A DNA stretch of 35,871 bases from Microbacteriaceae bacterium PS02333 (GCA_029959665.1 JASCOI010000021.1:1-35871); one strand, 5' to 3'; counted from the first letter of the stretch, positions 15,048-24,569 are shown. Numbers and translations are program-made. Notes: generated by a model from the sequence alone, not told the origin.

Positions 15048-16493
15048 TCAGCCCTCCGGTGCCAGGTCGACGTCGTCCGACAACCCGAAGGTGTGCCGCA
15101 GTGCGCTCTTCGCTGCCCGCCAACCGGCCATGCCGTGCACGCCGGGGCCCGGGGCAGCGGCCTCCGAGCAGAGGTACATGCCGCGGCCCATCCGCCACGG
15201 GTCGTTCGACAGGATCGGACGCTTCACGAGCTGCCAGAAGCTCGCCGCACCCGCGGCAATGTCCCCACCGACGTAGTTCGGGTTGTAGGCGGCCATCTCC
15301 ACGGCGGTCCGGGAACTCGTGGCGAGGATCGTGTCACGGAACCCCGGCGCGAACCGCTCGATCTGGCGGGCGACGGCCTCGGTGTGGTCGATGTCGGATC
15401 CGGCGGGGACGTGCGCGTACGCCCAGAACACGTGCCGACCCTCCGGTGCGCGTGACGGGTCCACGACGGTGGGCTCCGCACCGAGGACGTACGGGTGCTC
15501 GGCGTGCCGTCCGCGCGCCACCGCGCCCTCGGCGGCGGCGATCTCGGCACGGGTGCCACCCAGGTGCACCGTGCCGGCCCGACGCAGGTCCTCGTGCGTC
15601 CACGGCACCGGTTCGGACAGCGCGAAGTCGACCTTCGCCGCGGCGTTGCCGAAGCGGAACCGTCGGAGCGCACCACGACGCGGCGTCGGGATCTGCGAGC
15701 CCGCGATCCGGAGCATCCCCGGCACGCTCGTGTCGAACAGCACCGCCTTCGCCGGGGTGAGGTCCCCGAGCGATCGGACGTCCTGCCCGGTGACGATCCG
15801 CCCGCCGTGCGCGATGAGGTCGGCCGCGAGCGCGTCGACGATCGTCTGGCTACCGCCGATCGGCACCGGCCAGCCGCGGGCGTGCGCGTAGCTGCCGAGC
15901 GACAGGGCCGCTGCTGCGGTCGCGAGGGACGGCATGTGCTGGATGGAGTGCGCCGCCACGCCGGTGAGCATCGCGGGTGCGACCTCGCCCCGGAACCGGG
16001 CGTTCCAGGCACCGCTCCCCTGCTCCAGCGCCCGCAGGCCGAACCGCAGGACGGTGAGCGGGTGCTTCGGGACGTTCAGCAGCGCGTCCGTGGCGAAGTC
16101 CGACACCTGGTCCGCGTTCCGCGAGAGCGGGGCCATCAGGTTCCGGAAGGCGGGGCCGTCGACACCGAGCTCCGCGGCCGTGCGATCGAGGTCCAGGTGC
16201 GCGATCCCCGCGCGGCCGCCGTCGAGCGGGTGGCCGTACTGCACCTCGGGCAGGCGCAGGTCGATCCGTTCGTCGAGGCGGAAGCGACGGAAGAACTCCG
16301 ACTGCAGTGCCATCGGGTGCACGGCCGAACAGACGTCGTGGAGGAACCCGGGCAGCGTGAGCTCGGCGGTCCTGGCTCCCCCGCCGATGGTGTCGTTCCG
16401 CTCGACGACCTCGACGGACAGGCCCGCCCGCGCGAGGGTCACCGCTGCGGCGAGCCCGTTCGGCCCCGCCCCGACCACCACCGCGTCCACCAC
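15048..16493 (-). CDS. FAD-dependent oxidoreductase of the phytoene-desaturase-like family
   Basis: The 481-residue protein starts with the FAD-binding dinucleotide motif VVVGAGPNGLAAAVTLARAG (5-24), followed by VVERNDTIGGGARTAEL, typical of CrtI/PYROXD2-like amine-oxidase-fold flavoproteins. The C-terminus has GMYLCSEAAAPGPGVHGMAGWRAA, the second FAD contact of this family. The family includes carotenoid desaturases, but no phytoene synthase or other carotenoid gene is nearby, so that assignment is not supported. The start is GTG at 16493 (or the adjacent GTG at 16490). TAGGCT (16505-16500), overlapping the upstream gene's TAG stop, may be a leaderless -10. It is co-transcribed with the SRPBCC gene. 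Confidence 0.88.
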   Translation of the reverse strand: MVDAVVVGAGPNGLAAAVTLARAGLSVEVVERNDTIGGGARTAELTLPGFLHDVCSAVHPMALQSEFFRRFRLDERIDLRLPEVQYGHPLDGGRAGIAHLDLDRTAAELGVDGPAFRNLMAPLSRNADQVSDFATDALLNVPKHPLTVLRFGLRALEQGSGAWNARFRGEVAPAMLTGVAAHSIQHMPSLATAAAALSLGSYAHARGWPVPIGGSQTIVDALAADLIAHGGRIVTGQDVRSLGDLTPAKAVLFDTSVPGMLRIAGSQIPTPRRGALRRFRFGNAAAKVDFALSEPVPWTHEDLRRAGTVHLGGTRAEIAAAEGAVARGRHAEHPYVLGAEPTVVDPSRAPEGRHVFWAYAHVPAGSDIDHTEAVARQIERFAPGFRDTILATSSRTAVEMAAYNPNYVGGDIAAGAASFWQLVKRPILSNDPWRMGRGMYLCSEAAAPGPGVHGMAGWRAAKSALRHTFGLSDDVDLAPEG

Positions 16494-16502
16494 GCGTCGA
16501 GC

Positions 16503-17565
<1,063 letters not shown>

Positions 17566-17577
17566 CCCGGCGCGTCC

Positions 17578-18855
17578 CTACTCGTAGCGGAGCGCTTCGA
17601 TCGGGTTCTGCCGTGCGGCGCGACGCGCTGGGAGCGTGCCGGCGAGGAACGCGATGAACATCACCACGAGGATGATCGTGATGACCGAGGACGGCGCAAA
17701 CTGCATGATCTGCAGGCCAGGCAGGTCCTTGAGCACCGTGCCGGCCAGGACGTTCGAGATCCCCGTGCCGAGTGCGATCGCCACACCGGCGCCGATCGCA
17801 CTGCCGAGGAAGCCGATGAACACCGCCTCGAGCGAGAACAGCGTGTAGACCTTGCCGCCGCCCATGCCCATCGCCTTCATCAGGCCGATCTCACGGGTCC
17901 GCTCCTGGACGCTCATCAGCAGCGTGTTGATGATGCCGAAGCCCGCGGCGATCAGGGCGATCACCGCGAACGCGTTGAGCACGCCGACGATGCCGTTGAT
18001 GACGGTCTGGAACTGGCCGAGCTGGTCCTGGATCGTCTGTCCGGTGTACCCGTCCTTCGACAGGGCGCTCTTCACGTCGGACGCGGTCGCGCCGCTGTCG
18101 AGCGTCGCCGAGGCACTGGCGTACGAGGTCGCGATCGACGCGGGCTTCCCGGTCTCCTGCGCGGACTGCATCGCGTCCGTCAGTGCCGCGTTCGCACCGG
18201 CCCCGCCGCCGAACAGCGACTCGTTCTGCACACCGACGACGGTCGCCGTCAGGGTGTGCTCCGCGCCCTGGTAGTCGTCCACCGCGAAGGTGAGCTCCTT
18301 GCCGACGGCCGCCTGCTCGCTCCCGAGCCCGAGGTTCTTGAGGTAGTTCGTCGGCAGGATGACCTGGTTGGCGTCCGTGTCGTCGTCGAGCTGCTTGCCC
18401 GACGCCAGGTCGGCCTTCAGCTTCCCCGCGTTGGCGGACAGCGTGACGACGTACTTGCCCGCGTTGCCGTACTCCGCGTACTTCGGGCTCAGCGCGACGG
18501 CCGGACGGACGGAGTCGATGCCCGAGACGCCCTTGATCTTGTCGATGTCGGACTGGGACAGGTACCCGAAGGACGCCGGCCCGCGGTCGACGCTCTGCGT
18601 GGACGCGTCGGGGTCGTACTTCGCGGGACCGCTGTCGGTGGACGACGACTCCACCGTCTTGGTGATCGTCAGGGTCCCGGTGTCGCCGATCGAGGCGACC
18701 TGGGTGTCGATGTAGTTGCCGACGCCGGTGCCGATCGCCGAGGTGAGCGTGATGGTGAAAGCGCCGATGAAGATCGCGATCACGGTGAGCGTGGTGCGGA
18801 GCTTGGACCGGAAGGTGTTGCCGACCGCGGTCCGCAGGAGGTCGAGGAAGTTCAT
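17578..18855 (-). CDS. ABC transporter permease, MacB/FtsX type
   Basis: The 425-residue protein has the MacB/FtsX layout: one N-terminal membrane helix (about 15-45, following RTAVGNTFRSKLRTTLTV), a large extracytoplasmic domain of about 240 residues, and three C-terminal helices. The FtsX signature is SVQERTREIGLMKAMGMGGGKVYTLFSLEA, and the protein ends with PARRAARQNPIEALRYE. Such permeases work with a LolD/MacB-like ATPase in mechanotransmission: they expel peptides, antibiotics or lipoproteins, or regulate envelope enzymes. The start overlaps the ATPase stop as ATGA, so the two form one transporter. The extracellular domain is rich in Ser, Asp and Lys. Confidence 0.92.
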   Translation of the reverse strand: MNFLDLLRTAVGNTFRSKLRTTLTVIAIFIGAFTITLTSAIGTGVGNYIDTQVASIGDTGTLTITKTVESSSTDSGPAKYDPDASTQSVDRGPASFGYLSQSDIDKIKGVSGIDSVRPAVALSPKYAEYGNAGKYVVTLSANAGKLKADLASGKQLDDDTDANQVILPTNYLKNLGLGSEQAAVGKELTFAVDDYQGAEHTLTATVVGVQNESLFGGGAGANAALTDAMQSAQETGKPASIATSYASASATLDSGATASDVKSALSKDGYTGQTIQDQLGQFQTVINGIVGVLNAFAVIALIAAGFGIINTLLMSVQERTREIGLMKAMGMGGGKVYTLFSLEAVFIGFLGSAIGAGVAIALGTGISNVLAGTVLKDLPGLQIMQFAPSSVITIILVVMFIAFLAGTLPARRAARQNPIEALRYE

Positions 18856-19589
18856 GCGGAGTGCCTCCCGTGCTCGTGGGCACCCGGGGCGGGCGCATCG
18901 GCCTCCGTCGACCCGCCGACGATCAGCCCGTCCCGGACGTTCACGCTCCGGTCGCAGCGGCTCGCGAGTTCTTCGTCGTGGGTGACGACGACCAGGGTGA
19001 TCCCCCGCTCGCGCTGCAGTCCGAAGAGCATGTCCTCGACCACCTCGCCCGTGTTCGTGTCGAGGTTGCCGGTCGGTTCGTCCGCGAAGATGACGCTCGG
19101 CTCCCCGACGAGCGCTCGGGCGATGACCACGCGCTGCTTCTGCCCACCGGAGAGGTCGTTCGCGTCGTTCCCCGCCTTGTCCGCCAGCCCGAGCGCGTCG
19201 AGGGCCGCCATCCCCCGGCGCTTCCGCTCGGCCCCGGAGACGCCGGCGATCTTCAGCGGCAGCACGACGTTGTCGAGCACCGAGGTCTTCGGCGTCAGGA
19301 AGAACTGCTGGAACACGAACCCGAAGGTGCTGTTCCGCGTGCGGTTCACGTCGCGGGCGCTGAGCGTCGCCGCGTCCGTGCCGTCGAGCAGGATCTGCCC
19401 GGTGGACGGCTTGTCGAGCAGCGCGAGCAGGTGCATCAGCGTCGACTTGCCGGAGCCGGACTTGCCGACGATCGCCAGGCTCTCCCCCTGGTTCACGGCG
19501 AGGGACACCCCCTTGAGCGCATCGAACCGGGTGGAACCTCGGCCGTAGGTCCTCGTGAGGCCCCTGGCCTCGAGCACGGGAGTGGTCAT
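18852..19589 (-). CDS. ABC transporter ATP-binding protein (MacB/LolD type)
   Basis: This 245-residue ATPase has all motifs: Walker A GKSGSGKST (42-50), Q-loop FVFQQFFLTP, signature LSGGQKQR, Walker B VIFADEPTGNLDT and the switch His in VVVTHDEE. GNLDTNTGE is characteristic of MacB/LolD ATPases partnering FtsX-type permeases. The tail is short, acidic and His-containing. The start ATG 19589 is 7 bases after TACGCT (19602-19597), a leaderless-type promoter facing the TetR promoter. A palindrome between the two suggests repression by the TetR protein. The longer frame upstream of 19589 runs through the TetR gene and is a shadow. Confidence 0.93.
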   Translation of the reverse strand: MTTPVLEARGLTRTYGRGSTRFDALKGVSLAVNQGESLAIVGKSGSGKSTLMHLLALLDKPSTGQILLDGTDAATLSARDVNRTRNSTFGFVFQQFFLTPKTSVLDNVVLPLKIAGVSGAERKRRGMAALDALGLADKAGNDANDLSGGQKQRVVIARALVGEPSVIFADEPTGNLDTNTGEVVEDMLFGLQRERGITLVVVTHDEELASRCDRSVNVRDGLIVGGSTEADAPAPGAHEHGRHSA

Positions 19590-19596
19590 GCGCCCG

Positions 19597-19664
19597 AGCG
19601 TACTGTCCGTTGCACGACTGAAAGTTTGCGTTTGCTGCAAACGATGTGACGTTCCGGTTACAGT
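19597..19664. promoter_or_regulatory. Divergent promoters with TetR operator palindrome
   Basis: The 81-base spacer between the ABC operon and the TetR gene holds two face-to-face promoters. TACGCT (minus, 19602-19597) lies 7 bases before the ATPase ATG. TACAGT (plus, 19659-19664) lies 6 bases before the TetR ATG. Between them is the palindrome CGTTTGC-T-GCAAACG (19629-19643), preceded by another GTTTGC (19624-19629). It would overlap both -35 regions, an ideal place for TetR to repress both directions. Confidence 0.7.
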
Positions 19665-19670
19665 CGAGCC

Positions 19671-20300
19671 ATGCCCGACAGCGCCACACCGCCCGAGATG
19701 GGTCTGCGCGACCGCAAACGCATCGAGACCCGCGGCCGCATCGCCGACGCCGCACGGTCGCTCGCGCTCGAGGACGGCATCGACCACACCACGATCGAGC
19801 AGATCGCCGCGCGTGCGGACATCTCGCCGCGGACGTTCTTCAACTACTTCGAGAGCAAGGAGGACGCGGTCCTCGGGCACACCGAGCTCGACCTCTCCGC
19901 CGAGACCCTCGAGTCCCACGTGCGTGCCGTCGCGGGCGAACCGGCGGCGCAGGCGGTCGTCGACCTGGCGTTCCTGGTGTTCGGTGAGACCTTCGGGGAC
20001 GAACGGCACCGGCACGAACGCAAGGAGCTCATCGTGCGCTTCCCGCAGCTCATGCGCCGCCAGGTCACGCGGATGTCGACCGTCGCCGAGGCGATGAGCG
20101 GCGCCGTCCGCACCGTGCTCGAGCGCGACCCGGCGTGGGGGCCGGAGGCGGCGACGCCGCAGGCGGCGGAGATGCTGCTCGGCATGGTGATGACGGCGCT
20201 CCGCAGCTCCGCCCGCAACGAGGGCACGGAACCCGAGCAGGTGCGCATCCAGGTGGTCGCGTTGATGCGCGACACCGCGGCCCGGATCGCAGCAGGCTGA
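19671..20300 (+). CDS. TetR-family transcriptional regulator
   Basis: The 209-residue protein has a standard TetR helix-turn-helix near its N-terminus (about 20-66: RIADAARSLALEDGIDHTTIEQIAARADISPRTFFNYFESKEDAV). The ligand-binding domain is helical and variable. The recognition helix SPRTFFNYF is common among actinobacterial TetR proteins controlling exporters. It is transcribed divergently from the MacB-like ABC operon and probably represses both that operon and itself through the palindrome at 19629-19643. The inducer may be a substrate of the exporter. The start is set by TACAGT 6 bases upstream with no ribosome site. A palindromic terminator begins right after the stop. Confidence 0.92.
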   Translation: MPDSATPPEMGLRDRKRIETRGRIADAARSLALEDGIDHTTIEQIAARADISPRTFFNYFESKEDAVLGHTELDLSAETLESHVRAVAGEPAAQAVVDLAFLVFGETFGDERHRHERKELIVRFPQLMRRQVTRMSTVAEAMSGAVRTVLERDPAWGPEAATPQAAEMLLGMVMTALRSSARNEGTEPEQVRIQVVALMRDTAARIAAG

Positions 20301-20344
20301 CGGAGGGGAGGCTCGGTGCCAGCTGGCACCATGCCTCCCGTCGG
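20301..20344 (+). terminator. Palindromic terminator-like repeat, copy 1 (imperfect)
   Basis: Starting one base after the TetR stop is a long hairpin centred at 20322/20323, built around CTCGGTGCCAGCTGGCACC with a mismatched shoulder. It shares 25 identical bases (20306-20330) with the perfect palindrome at 25222-25269. No T tract follows. Position immediately after a gene suggests termination; repetition suggests a dispersed family. Confidence 0.65.
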
Positions 20345-20363
20345 CCCACGGCGCGATCCAGTT

Positions 20364-20386
20364 CAAATGCATCTGACATGCATTTG
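20364..20386. promoter_or_regulatory. Putative PadR operator (inverted repeat)
   Basis: A perfect inverted repeat, CAAATGCAT-CTGAC-ATGCATTTG, lies 33 bases before the PadR gene. Each arm contains the self-complementary ATGCAT, and the two ATGCAT cores are 11 bases apart, about one helical turn. Its position near the likely -35 of the PadR promoter (TAAGTT at 20398-20403 could be the -10) fits autoregulation by a dimeric PadR protein. Confidence 0.65.
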
Positions 20387-20419
20387 TTTCACCTGCCTAA
20401 GTTGTGACACCATCTACCC

Positions 20420-20764
20420 ATGGACGGAAGCTGGTCGTCGGACTGGAGCCGAGTAACGCTGCCGATTGCCGTGCTGGCTCTCCTCGAATCGACGCCGACC
20501 CACGGCTATCTCCTCGTCGCACGGCTGAGCAGTGTCGGCCATGTCGGCGTCACGGGCGGCACGCTCTACCCGCTGCTCGCGCGCCTCAGCGACAAAGGCT
20601 GGATCGAGCACGAGTGGGAAGCAACACCAGCCGGCCCCACCCGGAAGACCTTCGCCATCACCGACGACGGACGCCGAGCACTCACTGAGATGCTCGATCA
20701 ATGGTCCCGTGTGCGCACGACGCTCGACGCAATCAAGTCAATGACAAAGAGAGAAGAGTCATGA
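20420..20764 (+). CDS. PadR-family transcriptional regulator
   Basis: This 114-residue protein is a minimal PadR winged-helix regulator: TLPIAVLALLESTPTHGYLLVARL (13-36), then GTLYPLLARLSDKGWIEHEWE with the wing, and a C-terminal dimerisation helix. Members sense toxic small molecules or peptides and typically repress linked ABC genes. It heads an operon with ATGA overlaps: PadR, HAAS-like protein, ABC ATPase and permease. The strong inverted repeat upstream is its likely operator. Base composition here drops below the surroundings, which suggests acquisition of the cassette. No ribosome site precedes the ATG at 20420, so the mRNA leader may be very short. Confidence 0.93.
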   Translation: MDGSWSSDWSRVTLPIAVLALLESTPTHGYLLVARLSSVGHVGVTGGTLYPLLARLSDKGWIEHEWEATPAGPTRKTFAITDDGRRALTEMLDQWSRVRTTLDAIKSMTKREES

Positions 20765-21159
20765 AGTACTATCGCGAACTCGCCTTTGCCCTGAGAGTCC
20801 GCGGCCTTCCGGAGGACGACATCCTGTCAACCCTACGCGACGTGCAGACGCATTCCACCGAGAGCAACTCAGATCCTCGCGAAGAGTTTGGGGATCCGAA
20901 CGAGTTCGCCAAACGATTCGAGAAGCAAACTCGAACGACGATCGGGAAAATTTTCCTCATGATCGCCACGGTGAGCGCCATCGTGGTCGTGCTCGTCGGA
21001 TTCGCGCTTTCCGCCTTGCTCGAGCTGCAATTACGTGTAGGACCATTCTCCCTCCCCCTCGCGATCGCCGTGGTGTTCGTCATCGTCGGACTGGCCGGGG
21101 GCTTCATGTTTGATCGCAGGATCCCCGTTGGGTTCCTCGGCAAGAAGACTCAACCGTGA
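20761..21159 (+). CDS. HAAS-domain-like membrane protein
   Basis: The 132-residue product begins with a short alpha-helical domain (YYRELAFALRVRGLPEDDILSTLRDVQTH, then EEFGDPNEFAKRFEKQ). This pattern resembles HAAS signalling domains, also called DUF1700-like, which are known to pair with PadR regulators. Two hydrophobic helices follow (about 62-86 and 93-115), so the N-terminal domain would lie in the cytoplasm next to the membrane. It probably links the state of the membrane or the ABC transporter to PadR, a role inferred from family and gene order. The ATG overlaps the PadR stop; a purine-rich GAGAGAAGAG serves as ribosome site. Confidence 0.75.
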   Translation: MKYYRELAFALRVRGLPEDDILSTLRDVQTHSTESNSDPREEFGDPNEFAKRFEKQTRTTIGKIFLMIATVSAIVVVLVGFALSALLELQLRVGPFSLPLAIAVVFVIVGLAGGFMFDRRIPVGFLGKKTQP

Positions 21160-22031
21160 TCGAGGTGAGGAACGTGACGAAGTACCACGGTCGACGACGA
21201 ACCCTGGACGACGTGACATTCACATGCCCGCCCGGCACGATCACAGGGTTTCTCGGGCCGAACGGCGCGGGGAAATCCACCACACTGCGAATCCTCGGCG
21301 GGTTCTCCCGCGCTTCAAGCGGGCGTGCCACCTTCGCCGGGAAGACATACGCTCAACTCCATAACCCGGCGCGAACCGTTGGATACATGCTCGACGCCTC
21401 CGCCCTCCACCCCGGACTCACGGCGCGCGAAACCGTCGGACTTCACGCCGAGGCTGTAGGAGTCAACCCTCACGAAGCCCGGGATCTCCTCGATCAGGTC
21501 GGCCTCTCTGGTGCCGAGAAGCGCCGCGTTGGAACATTCTCCCTGGGCATGCGCCAGCGGTTGGGCATTGCGGTGTCACTAGTCGGCGCCCCAACGACCC
21601 TGATACTGGACGAACCGTACAACGGACTCGATCCGCAGGGCGTGCACTGGATTCGACAACTACTCAAGTCATTCTCCGGGTCGGGCGGCACAGCGCTCCT
21701 CTCGAGCCATCTCCTCAACGAGGTTCGAGAGTCGGTAGATCGACTCGTTTTGCTCGACCACGGTCGAGTTGTGGCAGCAGGGGACCTGCACGACCTTCTA
21801 AGAGGCACCGACTCCGTCGTAAGGACGGATGATGCGACCAGCTTCGAACGTGCTCTCAACAAGGCCGGCATCGACTTCGATCTCCGCAAGGACCTCGCCT
21901 ACGTTGTGCAGCGCGGCCCACAAGAGGTGAGCCGGTTGATGTTTGACGCCGGAATTCGATTGACCGAACTCAGCCCCGCGCATAGTTCGATCGAAGATCT
22001 GTATTTCTCCCGTACGGAGGATCGAAAATGA
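21156..22031 (+). CDS. ABC transporter ATP-binding protein, BcrA/LanF-like
   Basis: This 291-residue ATPase has Walker A GPNGAGKST (34-42), signature FSLGMRQRLGIA, Walker B LILDEPYNGLDPQG and switch His in LLSSHLL. The SLGMxQRLGIA form of the signature is typical of the BcrA/drug-resistance group, which includes bacitracin exporters and lantibiotic-immunity ATPases (LanF). The last about 80 residues form the usual extension (DUF4162-like) after GRVVAAGDL. It starts with GTG at 21156 in a GTGA overlap and ends in an ATGA overlap with the permease. Such pairs remove membrane-active peptides, fitting self-protection against the island's secreted peptide, though export of another compound is possible. 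Confidence 0.93.
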   Translation: MIEVRNVTKYHGRRRTLDDVTFTCPPGTITGFLGPNGAGKSTTLRILGGFSRASSGRATFAGKTYAQLHNPARTVGYMLDASALHPGLTARETVGLHAEAVGVNPHEARDLLDQVGLSGAEKRRVGTFSLGMRQRLGIAVSLVGAPTTLILDEPYNGLDPQGVHWIRQLLKSFSGSGGTALLSSHLLNEVRESVDRLVLLDHGRVVAAGDLHDLLRGTDSVVRTDDATSFERALNKAGIDFDLRKDLAYVVQRGPQEVSRLMFDAGIRLTELSPAHSSIEDLYFSRTEDRK

Positions 22032-22747
22032 AGTTCGCCACCAGACTCTCTCGGGCAGTCCGAGTCGAGTTTCGAAAACTAGGAAACACTCGCGGACGGG
22101 CCGCGCTCCTTACCCTGACCGCCGTCCTGCCCGGCGTTCTCTCGGTACTGATTGTCTCGATCGACACAAGTGCAACTCCGGCCTACGCGCTAAACCTGGG
22201 CTTCGCCCCTGCATACGTGCTCGCACCTATGCTCGCGATCGTCACTATCGCAGGTGAGTACTCCCAGAGGACAGGCTTGTCCACATTCGCCGCAGAGCCC
22301 TGGAGATTAGTGGTGGCCGTCGCCAAAATGGCGACCCTACTCACCTTCACCATTGCAGTGGTCCTGCTAACGACAGCGGCCACGGTGGCGTCTGCAGCCG
22401 TCTGGGCCGGAACCTCCGTCTGGGATTCACCCAAGGACGTCGCTTCCGCCCTGTTCGCCGCACTCGTGACGATGATTACCACCACACTACTTGCAAGCGC
22501 CATCGCATTCTTGCTTCCGACCGTCGCTATATCCGTGGTAATCTTCCTCGTTTTCACAGCTTCTATCGACAGTCTCATGAGCCCGTTCGGCGAGGTCGGG
22601 CAGGCGCTTCGTTACAACGCCGCAGTTGACGCGCTTGCCGCCGGAAACGGATCCGATATCTCTACGCTAACCCCCGCCCTGCTGGTCTGGCTGGTCGCAC
22701 CGCTCTGTGTGGGCGTGATCACCTTCACACGCAGGGACGTCAAGTAA
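22028..22747 (+). CDS. ABC-2 type transporter permease
   Basis: The 239-residue protein has an amphipathic basic start (RLSRAVRVEFRKLGNTRGRAALL, 6-28), as in ABC-2 permeases of the BcrB/LanE-G group, then about six hydrophobic segments. AGEYSQRTGLSTFAAEPWR is the conserved cytoplasmic loop near the first helices and should contact the ATPase. It is the membrane partner of the preceding gene and the last of the four-gene operon. Its end overlaps the convergent CPBP-DUF418 gene by eight bases. As with its partner, a role in immunity to or export of a membrane-active peptide is inferred. Confidence 0.88.
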   Translation: MKFATRLSRAVRVEFRKLGNTRGRAALLTLTAVLPGVLSVLIVSIDTSATPAYALNLGFAPAYVLAPMLAIVTIAGEYSQRTGLSTFAAEPWRLVVAVAKMATLLTFTIAVVLLTTAATVASAAVWAGTSVWDSPKDVASALFAALVTMITTTLLASAIAFLLPTVAISVVIFLVFTASIDSLMSPFGEVGQALRYNAAVDALAAGNGSDISTLTPALLVWLVAPLCVGVITFTRRDVK

Positions 22748-24548
22748 CTCGCTCGCTTGGCGCTCCCGCGAGTTGAGTCCAACTCCGAACCATGGATTCC
22801 GCGAATGAACTAGCGCGGGGGCACAGGCGTCCAAAGACCAGTAGCCCGGCATAGAACCCACAGGAAACGATCACCACGGCAAACGGCCCAAGCCGACTGA
22901 TGTCGAAACCAAACGCTGGCATGAGGACTAAGAGAGCAGCGTTCGCCAGGAGGTACCCACTCAACGTGGACTTTCCCAAAGGAACGAGCCAGTCGAACGT
23001 TCGCCAGATCCGACTTTGCTTGGTGAGCAAGACAAACGTCATGACGGCCCCAGCCCCGACGACGCCCGCAATCTGCAGCAAGAATACTGAAACCCAAGAC
23101 CTCCCTTGACCATACGAGGCCAGGAGATCGACGATCGCTGGGACAGAAAGGGCGCCGGCGCCGGCAGTCCCAACAACAACGAGCCGAAGCGAGACCCAGC
23201 GCGGACGCGCCCGATCATCGAACGCCAATTGTGCGATGAAGTATCCGACGAATACAGGCAAAAGGAGGCCGAGCTGCAGTGGAACCGTCATGAGGTTCCC
23301 GGCCCATTCGATGATACGCATGCTGCTCGCGGATGTCCAAGAATCGTTCTCCAGCGATGTCGCGCCGGCCGAAGCGCCATAGCTAATAGCAGCAATGGCG
23401 GCCTGCGCCACGAAGACGAGCGTCGCAATGGACACGATACCGCGCTTATTCCAGCGCTCGCGCAGCAGAAACAACGCTATAGTGAGGACTATACCGAACA
23501 CTGCGAGTATATCCCCGGAGAAGAGCACGATACCGTCGAACGCGCCGAGGGCGAACAGCACTTTGTTTCGCCTCCTGAAACGCGCTATGCGCTTGGCATC
23601 ATGAGCCCGAAGCACGCTGTAGAGCGAGAAACCGAGCAGCATCGCAAAGAGCGGAAGCCCCCGGAACTCCACGACGGCCGCAACAGCGGCGCGCAAGACG
23701 CGCTCACCTTCGGATGTGGCTACTGACTCCCACTCTGCCGGAATGTAGAGCATCGCGTTCTCGAAGATGATGAGGCCGAGTGCGCACGCTCGAAGGATGT
23801 CAAACGGCACAATCCGATTGTCTCCGGCGGCGGTTCGTGAAACCGAAGTATCAGGAGCCCCCTTCCTGAACATGAGAACCAGCGTAAAGCAGACCATGTA
23901 TTTCACGACGACGAGCGCGAGCGTTGGAGGCTCAGCGGGCACAAGGACCACGGTCATGTTCGTCAAGAAGTGAGCCACCACAGGGGCCCAAACCGACTTT
24001 CCGACGATCATCACTGCGATCATCAAAAGCCCGAAGAGGAAGTGGTCAAGCGCCTGCGAAAGGGATTGCGGCAGATGCCAAACAGCGAAGAGGGCGGTCG
24101 AGGTCAGCCAGCCCCACATAGACGGACGCGCAGACCGCCTCCATGCCCAACATACGAGCACGGGGATGATGACTCGAAAGAGCAGTTCCTCGGTGAGGCT
24201 CTGCGGTAAGACTGCGACCGCGGCAATTACAACTTTAGATGCGCCCGGGAGCGTTGCTGGCGTCCAGCCGGACGCGAACGCCACCACAAGCGCCGGCGAG
24301 ATGCCTACGAGGGCGGCTATCACCACTCCGCGTCGTGTCGCAGGGCCAAGATCAACCCCCATCCGAGCCACCAGCCAGAGAAGCGCAGGGAGCATCGATG
24401 CGATTGACAAGTCAAGAACTATGTCAGATACGAACTGATCCGCGGAGCCTGATATCATCTCGAGGGCGATCGTTACACCGATGATCGTAATACCTGCAAC
24501 AGCGAGAGCAGCTATCGCCGTTCGCATTGGCGGCTTTTGACTGAACAT
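22740..24548 (-). CDS. CPBP-family membrane protease fused to a DUF418 domain
   Basis: The 602-residue integral membrane protein joins two families. Residues about 1-230 form a CPBP (Abi/Rce1-like) intramembrane protease: EELLFR (119-124) supplies the EExxxR motif, FAVWH the second-motif His, and HFLTN the third. Residues about 245-602 match DUF418 membrane proteins, which start with FDILRACAL and end near IWRTFDWLVPLGKSTLSGYLL. CPBP proteases are linked to bacteriocin self-immunity (PlnI type) and peptide maturation. DUF418 function is not known. The gene is downstream of the secreted peptide gene on the same strand, separated by a strong hairpin, so read-through could give weak expression. 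The fusion looks intact, with no frameshift. Confidence 0.87.
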   Translation of the reverse strand: MFSQKPPMRTAIAALAVAGITIIGVTIALEMISGSADQFVSDIVLDLSIASMLPALLWLVARMGVDLGPATRRGVVIAALVGISPALVVAFASGWTPATLPGASKVVIAAVAVLPQSLTEELLFRVIIPVLVCWAWRRSARPSMWGWLTSTALFAVWHLPQSLSQALDHFLFGLLMIAVMIVGKSVWAPVVAHFLTNMTVVLVPAEPPTLALVVVKYMVCFTLVLMFRKGAPDTSVSRTAAGDNRIVPFDILRACALGLIIFENAMLYIPAEWESVATSEGERVLRAAVAAVVEFRGLPLFAMLLGFSLYSVLRAHDAKRIARFRRRNKVLFALGAFDGIVLFSGDILAVFGIVLTIALFLLRERWNKRGIVSIATLVFVAQAAIAAISYGASAGATSLENDSWTSASSMRIIEWAGNLMTVPLQLGLLLPVFVGYFIAQLAFDDRARPRWVSLRLVVVGTAGAGALSVPAIVDLLASYGQGRSWVSVFLLQIAGVVGAGAVMTFVLLTKQSRIWRTFDWLVPLGKSTLSGYLLANAALLVLMPAFGFDISRLGPFAVVIVSCGFYAGLLVFGRLCPRASSFAESMVRSWTQLAGAPSERVT

Positions 24549-24569
24549 CTCCCAGCTCCGGAATCGACG

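Noticed and set aside
15048-16493. Carotenoid (phytoene) desaturase assignment
   Set aside because: The fold matches the broad CrtI-like family, but no crtB, crtE or other carotenoid gene is present, and the partner is an SRPBCC protein.
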